From Melieria omissa (taxonomy: Eukaryota; Arthropoda; Insecta; Diptera; Ulidiidae): a stretch of 64,000 nt of DNA. This document shows, piece by piece, positions 23,517 through 35,117 of the stretch. The translations under genes were made by a program, and so were the position numbers. Every line of letters begins with the position of its first letter. The stretch's first letter is position 1. Under the pieces are notes generated by a model. That model was not told the DNA's origin, did not search any database, and worked only from the letters and a program-made list of their open reading frames with translations. The DNA is taken from assembly GCA_963971225.1 (NCBI GenBank), contig OZ020267.1, positions 50,849,993 through 50,913,992 on the forward strand, written 5' to 3'.

Positions 23517-25344
23517 ATGGTCAATTCATTCATAGATTCATGTGCTATGCATTTGTTGTAGTTCTATAAGAATGGACAAGAAGACACGTGTTTAACCAAT
23601 CCAAACTAGGAATGGACTGGAGTATCGAATCTTATTTGAAATGTCAACATTGTGGAAAGAGTGGAAAAGGCTTCAAAGGCCACAAACTGCTGCAAAAGAG
23701 CTGCATCACCAAGTTTGGCCCTGTCCTCACATAATTTCCTGGCTCTGGACTGTATCAGAGTCCATGCTTCTCTATCTGCTCACCTTTTCCTATGTATGAA
23801 ACCACATCACAAGGTAGTTCTCACCCTCGAGTCAGCGCTACGTGCCATGAACAAAGCCATCTATGGTCATAGTCGTTCAAATTTTAAATAATTCTACATT
23901 CAATTCAATGAATAGTCACTAATGATTTGTCGTTCGATCGAATGAATATTTAGTGCCTTAGTGAGTGGTGCGAAAATCACTAAATAAAAAACAACTATAA
24001 AATACAAATGCACATATGGCAACACAGAAATGCGCTAATGATTGTCGCCGATTGATAAATATAGCTTAATGAGCCTACAAATACCAAAAATCATTGTAAT
24101 TATTGGGAATGAAGTATGTAAGTGCAGCGATAAATCACGCAACAATGACTGGACGCATCAATCATTTTAGTGAAATGCATTCGGTACAATTCCCTTGAAA
24201 TATGAATCGGTTAAAATGTGAGCCGAACAAACTTGCCCTTCACTTGTATTCAGTGATTAAATCTGATGGCTTTGATTTTTTGAACTATTTACAAATACGA
24301 AACATTTGTGAATGAAAAACAAAAATTCAAAAAATTCAGAACAAAGTCAAACCAAACAATATGTGAATATATTAATGGCGCCAATTCGCCGCAGACTTCG
24401 AGTTAAGACCACTTTAGCTGCAAAATTGTTGGCCAATTTCCACATAGACGAATTGTTTGTGTTTAAATTTATTGTTGTACGATTTGCTTAGTAATCGCGA
24501 TCAAAAATAAGATACTTAATGCGGGCATCGCTTAAGAAATGTCAGCTGCTTGTTTTTAATTTAATAAATAAGCCGCCTTCATGAAAAGTTGATTCGTTGC
24601 TGCGAGTCGTAACGACGAGAATTGTTGTCGTCGCAGTAAGCCGCACATCTCACCCATAAATCCACCTACGTACGTATGTACGTATGAATGAATGTGAAGG
24701 TATGTACGTGTATGTGAACGTGAGCACAATGCGGCATTATCGTGACTGAACTTCATTTACGCAGATACGTGACACACTTGACGTTTCTTAGTAGCGAATG
24801 CGTGCAGCAATTGGCGTTGCGTAGTTGTGCGCGGGACGCGGCGGGGGGTCTCTGCTTACGTTCGCTAGACGACCTGATTAGCCAAAGTATGCCCAGCATT
24901 GAACATTTAAATTCTTGACAATCTCGTAAAAGCAAACGTATGAATAAACATGGAAAAAAACATGAAGCTAGGGAAATTAGAGCATTAAACTATAAAAACA
25001 ACCTACAACTCTCGTAGATATAACAACGTAGCAAATATTCATAATAAAAACAAACAGCTAGTGGAACTTTTTGTGGAATATTCCAGCTGTGAGGCAGCAA
25101 AGCAAATATTGCAACCATAACACAAACAAGAAACCGACAAATGAATTGGATTGTTTCAGACATATAAGTAAATAAATGGATATAGACATAGACATACATA
25201 GATGTAAAGAGCGAAGTTAAAAGTAAACAGAAATCATATAAAATTTGCCGCTGGATTAGAGAAATTTAATTTTGGTTGAGAGATAGTTACATCATCGAAA
25301 CATTAGCAAAGAAATTAGTAAGCGAAAAGTTTTTGAAATGTTTA
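23517..25344. other. Intergenic stretch
   Basis: The plus-strand frame 23652-23891 and the minus-strand frames 24556-25199 have no recognised motif. An ACGTATGTACGTATG-type run lies near 24668-24690. Nothing supported. Confidence 0.4.
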
Positions 25345-25638
25345 TTAATTTTGAAAATTTGTCAGAGAGCAGCTTTGATGAAAGAAATGAAGTCGGGTAT
25401 TGGTCCGGGCGCGGGGGTTTTCTAGAGCCCTAATTTGATCGCTGTATGTACAGTGTCGGAGAAAACATTTGCAACTACTGAGCTTTGCATCTCTTCCTGT
25501 CTGGTTACTGGAGGAAACAACAACGGTTCTTCCACTCTCGGCCGTTGAATCGGGAGAATTATCTTTTCTCCGTTCGCCTAATTCTTTGTTACTTTCCACT
25601 TTTTGACGCCTCAACGTCAGCGATTCACTGTGATACAT
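25345..25638 (-). CDS. Unidentified coding-like fragment, possibly retroelement ORF1/gag
   Basis: The minus-strand frame starts MYHSESLTLRRQKVESNKEL and is rich in charged and Ser/Thr residues (RRKDNSPDSTAESG), which reads like an N-terminal gag or ORF1 region. Past the KCF near 25470 a different frame, with TVHTAIKLGL, then a stop, then KTPAPGPIPDFISFIKAAL, reads more naturally, suggesting a frameshift. It lies downstream, on the same strand, of a LINE ORF2 tail at 25770-25976, but order does not match a single element. No family assigned. Confidence 0.3.
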   Translation of the reverse strand: MYHSESLTLRRQKVESNKELGERRKDNSPDSTAESGRTVVVSSSNQTGRDAKLSSCKCFLRHCTYSDQIRALENPRARTNTRLHFFHQSCSLTNFQN

Positions 25639-25769
25639 CCTGTTACGAAATTTGTTTTTATTTTTTATTGTTGTTTATTGTTGTTTTTTATTTATTAATT
25701 AATTCTGATCAAATTACAGACTTTGGGAAAATGAGGGGTGTAAATTGAAACAAATTCGAAAAAATATAC

Positions 25770-25976
25770 TTAAAGATAAGTATTATAATTAGATGACATG
25801 GTGCAAAATACATTTAAAGGTAATGCGAGATCAATGTCCAAAGAATTTGAGAGGCTATTAAACTCAGTCAGAACTCTTGTAATAGGAGCATTTTTGGCAT
25901 AATTGGTCTTATTAAAGCCAACATTAAAAAGCTCAGACCGCCGAAGGGATCTGGCTGGAATATTAAAATTAATTTA
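25770..25976 (-). pseudogene. LINE ORF2 C-terminal remnant
   Basis: The minus-strand frame reads INFNIPARSLRRSELF, then NVGFNKTNYAKNAPITRV, LTEFNSLSNSLDIDLA and stops at 25770-25772. It aligns by eye to the intact tail at 39713-40132 (INFNVPSRVLRHYDLF, SNYALNVPLVRALSEFNKI). Upstream sequence to about 26060 has stops and frame breaks. Only the last part of reverse-transcriptase ORF2 remains. Confidence 0.65.
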
Positions 25977-26059
25977 CTTTCTGATTTACTTCTGTTGGCC
26001 AACGCAGACGTAGTTCGTGTCGCTGCTTTGTGCCAAAAAAACCACACCGAAATTCTTTA

Positions 26060-26574
26060 ACGCAGTCCACCACTAATAGATAATATTTGAACTAGGATTT
26101 TTCAAAGTCACTCTACTGATCCACTGATCACTTTACTTTTTCGCTCTGTGCAACACCGTTGCTTGTCAAAACCAAACTGAGTCGCAAAACCATCCTCCGG
26201 CTGCCTTTCATAGTTGTCTGCCTTGAGCGTAGGTTCTTCTTGAATATTTCAGCATCGTCTCGAACCGTCTCTTACCCAGCCCCCTGCCCCACAGCAATGC
26301 TGCTGCTACCGAAAACTGCCCGTTCAGTGTTGCCGTATTGCCTATAGTATGGATTCCGCAGTTGCGTTGAGCGTTATGGTCACAATCCATTTCGTTAAGC
26401 TGCTTCTAGAGATATTGCTTCATTTAAATGCAGTGATGATTGCCTCAACACTCCCAGGTCAGCCAGATTCTCTCGAAGACAGATTCCACATAGAAGCCCG
26501 AGAAGGATGAGCGTTCCAAAGAATGCAATTTTCATCAATCGGTAAAGGTCTCTGCTTCTCATTTGCTTGTTGAA
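26060..26574. other. Intergenic stretch
   Basis: Two overlapping short frames on opposite strands (26159-26347 and 26208-26390), no recognised domain. It may be more of the adjacent retroelement, but I cannot show this. Confidence 0.3.
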
Positions 26575-27096
26575 ATCAAAAAGATATCTTGTTTGGAAAG
26601 CTTTGAACAGTTAGAAGTTTTTCAAGCAGTCTAAACCTTCTTCTAGCCATTGCTGGACTTTCAGGGAGAAGATGTTTTATGATTCGTTCTGCAAGAACAA
26701 TCAAATCAATCAAATCAGATCAATCAAAAAGATATCTTGTTTGGAAAGTTTTGAACAGTTACAAGTTTTTCAAGCAGTCTAAACCTTCTTCTAGCCATTG
26801 CTGGACTTTCAGGCAGAAGATGTTTTGTGGTTCGTTCTGCAAGATCAATCAACAATATATCTCGTTTGGAAAGCTTTGAACAGTTACACGGTTTTCAAGC
26901 AGTCTGAACCTTTCTCTAGCCATTGCTGGACTTTCAGGGAGAAGATGTTTAATGGTTCTTTCTGCAAGAACAATCAAATCAATCAAATCAGATCAATCAA
27001 AAAGATATCGTGTTTGGAAAGGTTTGAACAGTTATAAGTTTTTCAAGCAGTCTAAACCTTCTTCTAGCTATTGCTGGACTTTGGGAGAAAATATGC
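26575..27096. repeat. Tandem repeat, four copies of a ~148-bp unit
   Basis: The unit, marked by AAGATATCTTGTTTGGAAAG, recurs at 26581, 26729, 26854 (diverged) and 27002. Spacing is 148, 125 and 148 bp; the short interval lacks about 23 bp of a TCAAATCAA sub-repeat. Each unit also carries CAAGCAGTCTAAACC and TTGCTGGACTTTCAGG. The unit is open on the plus strand, so successive frames give repeated peptides (KVLNSYKFFKQSKPSSSHCW), a by-product of the repeat. Confidence 0.9.
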
Positions 27097-27918
27097 CTCC
27101 CAGTTTATTCTACAAGAGAGTCCTAGTCCTAATTGTTAAGCATGATCCATTTAGTGATAATATCGATTAGAGAACTTTAGTACTTTAACAGTTTGGCTTC
27201 TTTGTCACATACAAAAAAGAAACTGATTGTTTTCAGTTGCTGTCTATTGTTGCTTAGATAAACTTCCTTTGCTCGTAAAAAACGGTCGTCGTAGGAGAAT
27301 AGTGTGTTTTCAATTTCAATTTGAATTTATATAATTTTTGCACTTGAAGACACACTATGTTACTACATAACAAATATTCAAAACATTTTGAAATCTGTTG
27401 TGTACTGGTTGGTTGGTTTGGAACATAAATACTTCTTGTTTGACGACGTTTTTTACACTTAACTTTCATTGCCATCTGCAAGCAGTTCAAAACGATTTTG
27501 AAACATTTCAACTATTTGTTGAAATTCGTATCGAGCAATGGTACAGATCGAACTTTCGTTGGGCAAAGTCGAGGGAGCGCCCATTCGAAGGGGCGCACAG
27601 CGGGTTGTGTTGTTGTTTGTTATTGCTTTTTGATATTTTGGTGTTCAACAAAAACTCGATAATTATAATTAGATGTAATTATAAAAGCGATAAAGAACAC
27701 GAATTCGGTAATGGAGCATTCGTGTGCATATCTATTCACATATCATACATAAATGTATGTGCGTACGTGTCCATAAGTGTTAACGCACATTCGTATGTAC
27801 GCACACGTTTCCGTACGCATGTAGAAACTTAAGCTTCGACTTGTAAACGGAACGAACCGACAGTCGTAAAGTACATTCGAAAAGGCCCTAATTAAAATTT
27901 GAAAAATGTGCGAGGCGT

Positions 27919-28221
27919 GTGTTCACAAGTGAATTGCTTTCAAATGTTATTGCCACCATTGTTGCTGTTGTTGTTGCTAGTGTTGGCGGTGTTGCTGTTA
28001 GCTGCGACGTGCGTGCTGCTACGCCTGTCGCTGTTGCTGCCGTTCATTGTCATTGGTGTTGCTGGGGGCATTCTTGTCACGCTGTGCCCAGCGAGCAATG
28101 TGAAAAGCGTGAGGCTATGCGCTACGATGGGTCGGCCCTGCCGGCGCTGTACGGCATCTGTGTCGCCGCTTCGGAGAATGTTGCATCTGTGAATAGACCA
28201 ACGGCAGACCGAAATAAGTAA
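27919..28221 (+). CDS. GC-rich open frame, coding status uncertain
   Basis: The frame from ATG 27919 runs 100 codons. Its second half (EQCEKREAMRYDGSALPALY, then GICVAASENVASV) has a balanced composition and GC-rich third positions, unlike the surroundings. Other frames are open over the same bases (27899-28192 plus, 27940-28290 minus), as is common in GC-rich DNA, and no domain is recognised. It ends AATAAGTAAATGG, containing a weak donor-like GTAAAT. Confidence 0.2.
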   Translation: MFTSELLSNVIATIVAVVVASVGGVAVSCDVRAATPVAVAAVHCHWCCWGHSCHAVPSEQCEKREAMRYDGSALPALYGICVAASENVASVNRPTADRNK

Positions 28222-28469
28222 ATGGCAAATATTTTGTGCGTCGCATCCTAAAATCGATGAGAGTACACACACGAAACGCTTTCTCAGCATTATTCAGTTT
28301 TATCTTTCAACACATACATTGTTGTACACACTTGTGTATTGTTCCCCCACTTTTCTAAAAGAATACTTTGTACCGCAGCGTTGCTATGCGCTGCCCTGGC
28401 GACCGGCGGCCGGCGACGGAGGCGCACAAAATCATTAATGCCGCATTTAAGAGCTGCACTTTGGAATTT

Positions 28470-28496
28470 GTTAGCGATACAAATTTGTACGCTAAC
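28470..28496. repeat. Quasi-palindrome
   Basis: GTTAGCG and CGCTAAC flank TACAAATTTGTA; the whole is palindromic except for one extra A (28477). It could bind a dimeric factor or form a cruciform; neither is shown. Confidence 0.6.
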
Positions 28497-29012
28497 GTTA
28501 ATTAGACGAGGTCATTAAAGTTTTTTCGCATTTTCAGCCCATTTCGAGGCGTCTGAGCGCCGGCCTACCAGCCATTTCGATTGTACATATTTAGTTTTGT
28601 GCTGCAAATAGAAAATGTTTTCTTTATTGACTGTTTGCGTTCTTTACGTAACGCCAAGTTGCCGAGTGTTGGCACAGTTTTGGTGGTGCGAAAATTTTGG
28701 GTTGCGCTATTGTTTACCCCAATTCAATCATAATAGGAACAGTAAACCAAGTGCAGTGGGCGATAGCTGAGACTGCAAAATTTGTACAGAACAGTATTTG
28801 CTATTCGTGCTTTTAAGCGGGCGCCACGATAATTCCTCGCAGGGTCGCAGTGGTGCTAAAACCGACAATTGTAATTGCGAACCATGGACTATGCTGACTT
28901 CAGTTTGTGAATGCCTCCAAATAATTACTGCTTTATGGCAAATGTGGGTATAGAGTGGGGACATAGTCGAAAAAGTTCTGTAAGGTTACACTTTGTTCCA
29001 TTATATAAAATA

Positions 29013-29629
29013 TCGCACACGCACTACAAAAGTGACACAACTCAAAATTTTTGATTTTTCAGGAAACGCAAAAAACTGTTTTTGAGCTAAATAAACATTT
29101 TTTTTAAATAACGTATAGACCATCCTTACAGATTATGGTTTAGGATAAGTTACAAGATTTTTTTCTAATTTTACACTAGAAAATCCAAAATTTTGAGTTG
29201 TGACTGTTTTCATGATATTTTTATTCAATAATTACGGAATTATTTTAAGTTATGTCACTTTTGCTGAGTTTTATAATTATTAATGACAGTTAAAAAGTCG
29301 AAAGAAAAATTTTGAAAATTATAATTATTTTATTTAAAAATGTATACTAAAATTGTCAGAATTTTGCTTAAAATTAACTGCCACAAAAATGTATTTCGTC
29401 AAAAGTGTCACAATTTGAGTTAGGACTCTTTTGCATTGAGCTGCAGCGATCAAATAGTATCAAACTTCTGACATGAAGAGAGACTTAACTGTATTTTTTT
29501 AACAGTTAACAACAACAAAATATACTCAGCTTTTGCTTATTGGTAGATTGATGCATTGTACACAGTATTAACACAAAAACCCGAAAATGAAAAATGTTGA
29601 GTTGTGTCACTTTTGTAGTGCGTGTGCGA
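29013..29629. mobile_element. TA-flanked MITE with four copies of an internal motif, 617 bp
   Basis: TA lies at 29011-29012 and 29630-29631. The TIRs exceed 30 bp: the left begins TCGCACACGCACTACAAAAG, and the right, read backwards, begins identically. Both continue into TGACACAACTCAA. That inner motif recurs inverted at about 29187-29205 and, diverged, at 29404-29426, so four copies are spread through the element. TA duplication suggests a Tc1/mariner relative. No ORF. A fragment of the same family lies at 60176-60235. Confidence 0.85.
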
Positions 29630-29632
29630 TAT

Positions 29633-31997
29633 GTGCACAATATTTCTAAAAGGCACTTTGGGTATCAAACAATTATGTGTTTTATTGAGGCAAACAGTGG
29701 CGCACACAGGATTTAACTTTGGGAAGTGGTTGATATATCTTCAGACTACTAGAAGAATTTTCTAATAGAAGAAATTTGATGGGTGTTGGACAAGTCATCG
29801 GCATGAAAACATTGCGCAGAATAAATCTAACTCAATTGTTTTGAACTATTATACTCTCTGAATTTTCAGATACATTTAATAATATTAACTATGAAATCGG
29901 CGTTAGCAAAGCCGCTTTACTTGCAGCTCTACTGTGGTTCAACTGGTCCGTTAAAAGACTAAGACCAAACTTCCCGGATAGATTCAGTTTTATGCTGATT
30001 TCGAGTGCAAAGTTGCCATTTTTCCATACAAAATTTTACTTTTGGTGGTTTTCTATTTCCTGCTGACGATTCTGAAAAAAATTTGTTTCTATATTTTGGT
30101 GTTAGATATGGCAAAGATTCGAATCTGTGGCCGGGAATTAGCTTAGATCTACTTTAGGATATTGTCTGGTAACCCTACCCCATACGTGAATCGGTAGGTA
30201 GATATCGCTAATTCAAACAGTAAACTCTTGATCAAGTGCTTCTTAAAGTATATAGTTATCAGATGAAAAATTGGCCTGGCGGACAACAGAAGACATTAGT
30301 GCCAAAAGTGAGAATGTTTCATTCTCAATGAATAATAAGGATAGGAAATGTTAGTACTTATAACTAATGATAATCTTTCCAAAGTATGCAGCCCATTTGG
30401 TCCTCAACGTAATACAATTCAGAATTAAAAAAAATCTCTTTTGACTGCAGTAAAAGTGACAAAGCCATCACCTACTGCGGCCCGTAAAATTTCTTCGGCA
30501 ACATGACATTTCACGCGCGTAGCTGTCATCAATCACGGCAGTGTCGCAAAGAATGCTCAGCCCCACTGACGGCAATTGTGTAATGCACGTTGAAAGTATC
30601 TGCCACACTGCAGTGCGGTAAAATTATTATCAACTTGTGAACAGTGAACTTTACTGCTCCCAAGTTTGGCTTCCTCCGGGCCACCGCCCCCCAAACTGCC
30701 ACAACCAGTGTTGATGCTTTCGTTGCCACCACCAGTGCTGGTGCGCGGCTCGTTCGTTTTTGTCGGCAGTTGCGACAAAAATGAATGGCAAGTGAAATTA
30801 CATGAAATTCAATTATGGCGCACGTAATGTGACTAAAATGCGGTCACATTGCTGCCGTTTGTGTTACTCGCACCGGTGAGCGCGGCGCGTACTAATGCCG
30901 CTTACGACTATTAAGTATTTTTGCCTCAATGCGGACATGCGGACTTGCGGCATAGGCCGTGCAAATGCGAGGCAGGTAGTTGGGGTGGCATCTTAGGTTC
31001 TAAGCGCCTTACAGCGTTGAACAATGAGTCTTCATTTATTTTCGAACTGTCCATATTGCCACACCCTACAGACAGCTGTAGACGAATTAGAACAGTCAAA
31101 GACAAAACTTAATTCTTAAAAGTTTCGATACTCCCATCGGTTTTTGTGGGTTTTGATTAGACAAAGTTCTGCTTTATTTACGGCGATCGAAAATTTATTA
31201 AAGTCAAAGTAAAAAAATTGCCATCTTGTTGATTTGTAATCAACGTCTGACTAACGTTGATCAGTAAATTTACATTTGCTTTAATTAAACATTTATTTCA
31301 ATTAAGTACATATCACTCATACAAACATATTTACTGTTTGTGTATTAACTAAATGCCACGTCCATTCGTAGCGTTCTAGGCCATCTGATCATCTGATTAC
31401 CAACCACTTCCACTTCCTCTTCGTCGACCAATTCTACCTGAGCGTTTGCGAGCACAAACTGAAGCGCATTTTTTCAACATTTACCAGCGAAACGTGTGTA
31501 GTATTTTTACACTTGTGTGCCATCGCTATTGTATTACTCGCCATGGGCATAAGCACTAACAACATACAATACATATATATATCTATTTATGTACGTGCAT
31601 ATCTTTGTGTGTACCAGTATGCGAGCAGGAATTTGCACCAGCAGCAGTTACAAGCTGCAGAGTACAAAAACTACAGTGTGACCTCATTTGAGTTGTTTAT
31701 GTTGGCGGCCCTGTTAATTAGACAGCTGTCAATAATCACGCATGGGTGTTTGCGGATCGGGAAGGTGGTCAAGGAAAAGGCCCTTTACAATAAACGAGAA
31801 AATGACGGTTCTTCTTCTTGCAGAGGACTAATATCGAAGGTCATCCTCAAGGCAACCAGATGGTTCCTTATGAAGCCAATTCAATAGTGGGAATCGGGCA
31901 CTTGTATACTATTCGAACCAAAGTGCCGAATTTGATATTTTTAATTAATAAATCGCGTTCACTATAAGTTTTATACGTTCACGATCTACTAGAATAC
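29633..31997. other. Intergenic stretch
   Basis: From 29696, CAGTGGCGCACACAGGATTT resembles the start of a hAT-type element, but I could not find a matching end. The 31513-31887 plus frame (124 codons) has no recognised domain. Nothing else supported. Confidence 0.35.
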
Positions 31998-32005
31998 ACA
32001 CTGAG

Positions 32006-32578
32006 TAGTGATGGGACGATTAATCATTTCATACACAATAATCGATTTTTTTCTTTCAATTCACGATTTAATTGTATCGAAAAATGGGTTTCGATTAGTC
32101 GAAATGTTAATCGATTAGATGCTAAAATAATCGAAAGAAAACGTATCACTACCGTTTTTCTTCGCGCAAAATAAACATTTGAGACGGACACTCGGACTTT
32201 TCAAAAGCAGGTGCAACTGCCACTGAAAAGAGGCACAGGTTCACGATCTCCCACCTGTCAAAACTTTTATTTCTAAACTCTGCAAAGAACAAATAAAATA
32301 CAAATATATATTTTTTCCTTTAATATGTACTTACTTTCATTAATTAATTCATTGTTATTGTTTTTATAAGGGAATTGGTAAAAATTTACCTTTTTACATA
32401 CTTAAAATTAGACATTAGACAGAAATTAGAAAATTAGGTTAAGTTAAAATATTAAGAAAATCATTCGATTATTCGATTAATATTCATTTCTTTCGATTAA
32501 TTGCAATTAATAATCGTTCTGTTTCAATTAATCATATGATTCATTAATCGATTCATGAATTTTTTTTCCCCATCACTA
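32006..32578. mobile_element. hAT MITE, 573 bp, perfect 8-bp TSD
   Basis: Both flanks read ACACTGAG (31998-32005 and 32579-32586). The ends TAGTGATGGGA and, read backwards from the right, TAGTGATGGGG are inverted. Both arms are rich in ATCGATTA/TCGATTA motifs (32040-32140 and 32462-32560), probably subterminal repeats. No coding capacity. Confidence 0.9.
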
Positions 32579-32586
32579 ACACTGAG

Positions 32587-34245
32587 TGAGTTTTTTAGTT
32601 GGGGAAACTAAATTTGGTTCAACCTGTACGCATCTATTTGACTAATGCTTAGCTGCACTAACTACAAGGTAAGCATGTAGTTATGTCTGTGCACATTCAC
32701 CCATACATACTTAGCTCACTGGCATGTTTCGTGTTAAGCGTCTCTGTCCGATCTAATTAGTGTTGTCGACTTTTTCTTCGCACAAATAACGTCTTCTTCC
32801 CGGGTCTGCTTCGTGCCATTTGCTGATGGGCTGCATGTCTGTTTGCCACGCGGCCGTTAAGAGGGGCGTTTTGTGTTCCGCAGACATGTGTGCCATATGT
32901 GCGAGTTGTTGAGTTGTTGGCGCTGATGACAACAGTGCTGTGACTGTGGCTGTGGCTGACTTGCTTTCAATGTAATCGCGTTGGCGTCTAATGGCTTAGA
33001 TACGTTTGCTTTTCAATTTCACTGCGGCCTCCACGCCACATTTCCGCGCCGTTTCGTTGCTCCCCTTCCGCTGCCCAATATTCGATCTGTTTTGGCAGCA
33101 CCCAAAAGTTGGGTAGTTGGTGTTTGTTGTTGTTGTTGTCGATGGTGGTGATGGTGCTACCTTAACACATTATTAGCGTGCAAAATCATTTAGTTCCAAT
33201 TTAGTATTTCTATTTAATTTGCTTTCCCCGTTCCCGTTGCATTTTCGTTTTCAATCAATAGTCGTCAAACGGCCGTCGGCTCTACCAATGAATTTTTTAT
33301 TTCTTTTCATATTCGAGCAGCTATCATTGGGCGTTTTCTGATTGCCGCATTGTCTGTTTGGGCGCGCCGCCAGTCGGCGCAGTGCTGCCGCTTTTGAGAC
33401 TTTTAGCACATTTCACTTTGAAAATCCATTAGTTGTCAGTGCCTGACTGCCCGCCTGCCTGCCTCCAGTTGTAGCTGCCTTGTGCCCTTCCTGCCTGGTC
33501 ATTATGTGCCTACAATAGATACATAAGAAATTAAAAGATCGTCGCCGCGCTGTGGGGCAAACAGGCTGGCGTGCCGGCGAGCTCACCGAAAGGAAGGAAG
33601 GAAAATTGATTTCATGACGTGGGTTATTTGCCTCATGCCAGCGCCCGCCTTTGTGTGGGGCTTATTAAAATGGGTTAGTGGTTATTCATTTGCTTTTCAT
33701 TTTATTTTTAATTAAAAAATATCACGTTTATCCTTTGCTGGCGGCAGTATTCTCCATCGTTCCATTCACATACATACATACATACAAGCAATAAAAGCCT
33801 CTTACTACACGCATACATACCTACCTACATATTTTAGCAGAACAAAGGGCCGTTCACAACAAATGAATCTTTTCTTGCTCGAGTTGAAAGTTTTCTTCGA
33901 CGTTATTATTCTTCGCTGAATGTTTATACAAATTTGAAATATTGCTGAGAGTGATTGCTTTCAATTTAATTATATATTTTATGTATAAATGCACCAAGTA
34001 ATTTAATTAAATTTGAAATTGGAACCCAAAATTAAATTAATGGTTGCTTAGTTCAAGCGATCTAATAATACACATTGCTACAACATATTGGTGGAATTAC
34101 AGATTTTGACGTAACTGCAAGTTCTTAGAAGCTCTTTTCATAAGATTATAGTGAATCCATTGTTCTGATGGATTCATGATTGCATTGCTACAACATTCAG
34201 CTATGTGATTCGTTTCGTTTTAAGTCTTATGGGTTTATATAATCC
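32587..34245. other. Intergenic stretch
   Basis: Moderate GC at 32800-33620 with homopolymer-poor, unique-looking sequence; a GTT run near 33125-33140 and a CATA run near 33768-33785. No ORF of note, no element ends. It could hold regulatory sequence, but nothing shows it. Confidence 0.4.
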
Positions 34246-34249
34246 TTAA

Positions 34250-35113
34250 GCCTTTCGAACCCAAAGTTGCCTGAGAGCAACTTCACCTATTTGTCATCTT
34301 AGAGCAAAAGCTACGATTGATTAATGGGTTAAATTTAAGTAGGCACCAACAAATTCATATTTTTAGAAGTGAATTCAAAGCAAATTACAAACATTTTACT
34401 ATTATCCCGAAAATAATTTCCAATAATTTGCGGCGATATAAAGGAAAGCGTGTGTTCTAATTGAAGTTTACGAATTGGGCGCGTTGAGATATCCAAAGGC
34501 GCTGCCACCTTATTTGCCCGGCGACTAGGCGGAGCCACAATGTGTATTCCAAACTTCAATTTTGGATATCTCAAAGACGAAAAATGACTTTTGAGCAAAC
34601 TAAGGCGCATTTGAAAGGGAAAGGCTTGTAATTTAAGATGCCAGCAGTTAATTTACAAAAAAAGTTAAAATAGCTATGCTACATAACCTCAAATATAGGC
34701 AAAAACCGCAATTTTCGCACTTTTAGGTTTGGATATCTCGAAAACCTGACGTGATGAAGCAATTCTGAGGCCATATTCTTGTTCAGCGCACCAAAAAACC
34801 TTCGGAAAAGTATAGTCTCGTTTCTGGTTCTGAAATCTTGTCGGCCTGTGTAATGGTTAAATAAAATCAAAAAGTGATAATTTTGTATTTTTCCATAAAT
34901 ATTAAATAATTTTTCTGTACTTAAAAAATATTGATACAAAATGTATAAACGGGTTAAATAGCTAAAATTACCCAAAAGAAAACTAGCTCTAGAACTCCAA
35001 CAAAGAGGCGTGGCGACTTCAAATATCGTGTGTACACTTCTTAGGTAAACGTTTCATGATTTAAATATCAAAAAGTAATATCGAGACACAGGGTAAATTC
35101 GGGGTCGAAAGGG
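34250..35113 (+). mobile_element. TTAA-flanked element, 864 bp, longer relative of 11702-12221
   Basis: TTAA lies at 34246-34249 and 35114-35117. The ends are GCCTTTCGAACCC and, read backwards from the right, CCCTTTCGACCCC. It shares blocks with 11702-12221 in opposite orientation, such as ATTTGTCATCTTA near 34291 and AGTGATAATTTTGTATTTTT near 34873, and has about 340 bp more interior, including two similar GGATATCTC-containing segments. Short minus-strand frames inside (34335-34610, 34679-34975) show no transposase motif. Confidence 0.75.
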
Positions 35114-35117
35114 TTAA

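Larger units (their letters stand above)
27097..29009. other. Intergenic stretch, GC-rich around 27950-28560
   Basis: The GTT/CTG-rich part at 27950-28060 gives a Leu-rich frame that is probably repeat-driven. A GC-rich segment at 28080-28220 carries a more protein-like frame, listed separately. A quasi-palindrome lies at 28470-28496. Confidence 0.35.

Noticed and set aside
26575..27096. CRISPR-like repeat array
   Set aside because: Units of about 148 bp with no spacer architecture, in a eukaryotic context; a plain tandem repeat.
29696..30330. hAT-like start CAGTGGCGCACACAGGATTT
   Set aside because: No matching inverted end or 8-bp duplication found in the following sequence.
31513..31887. 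124-codon plus-strand frame
   Set aside because: Begins in ATA/TAT-rich sequence, no motif, no supporting signals.
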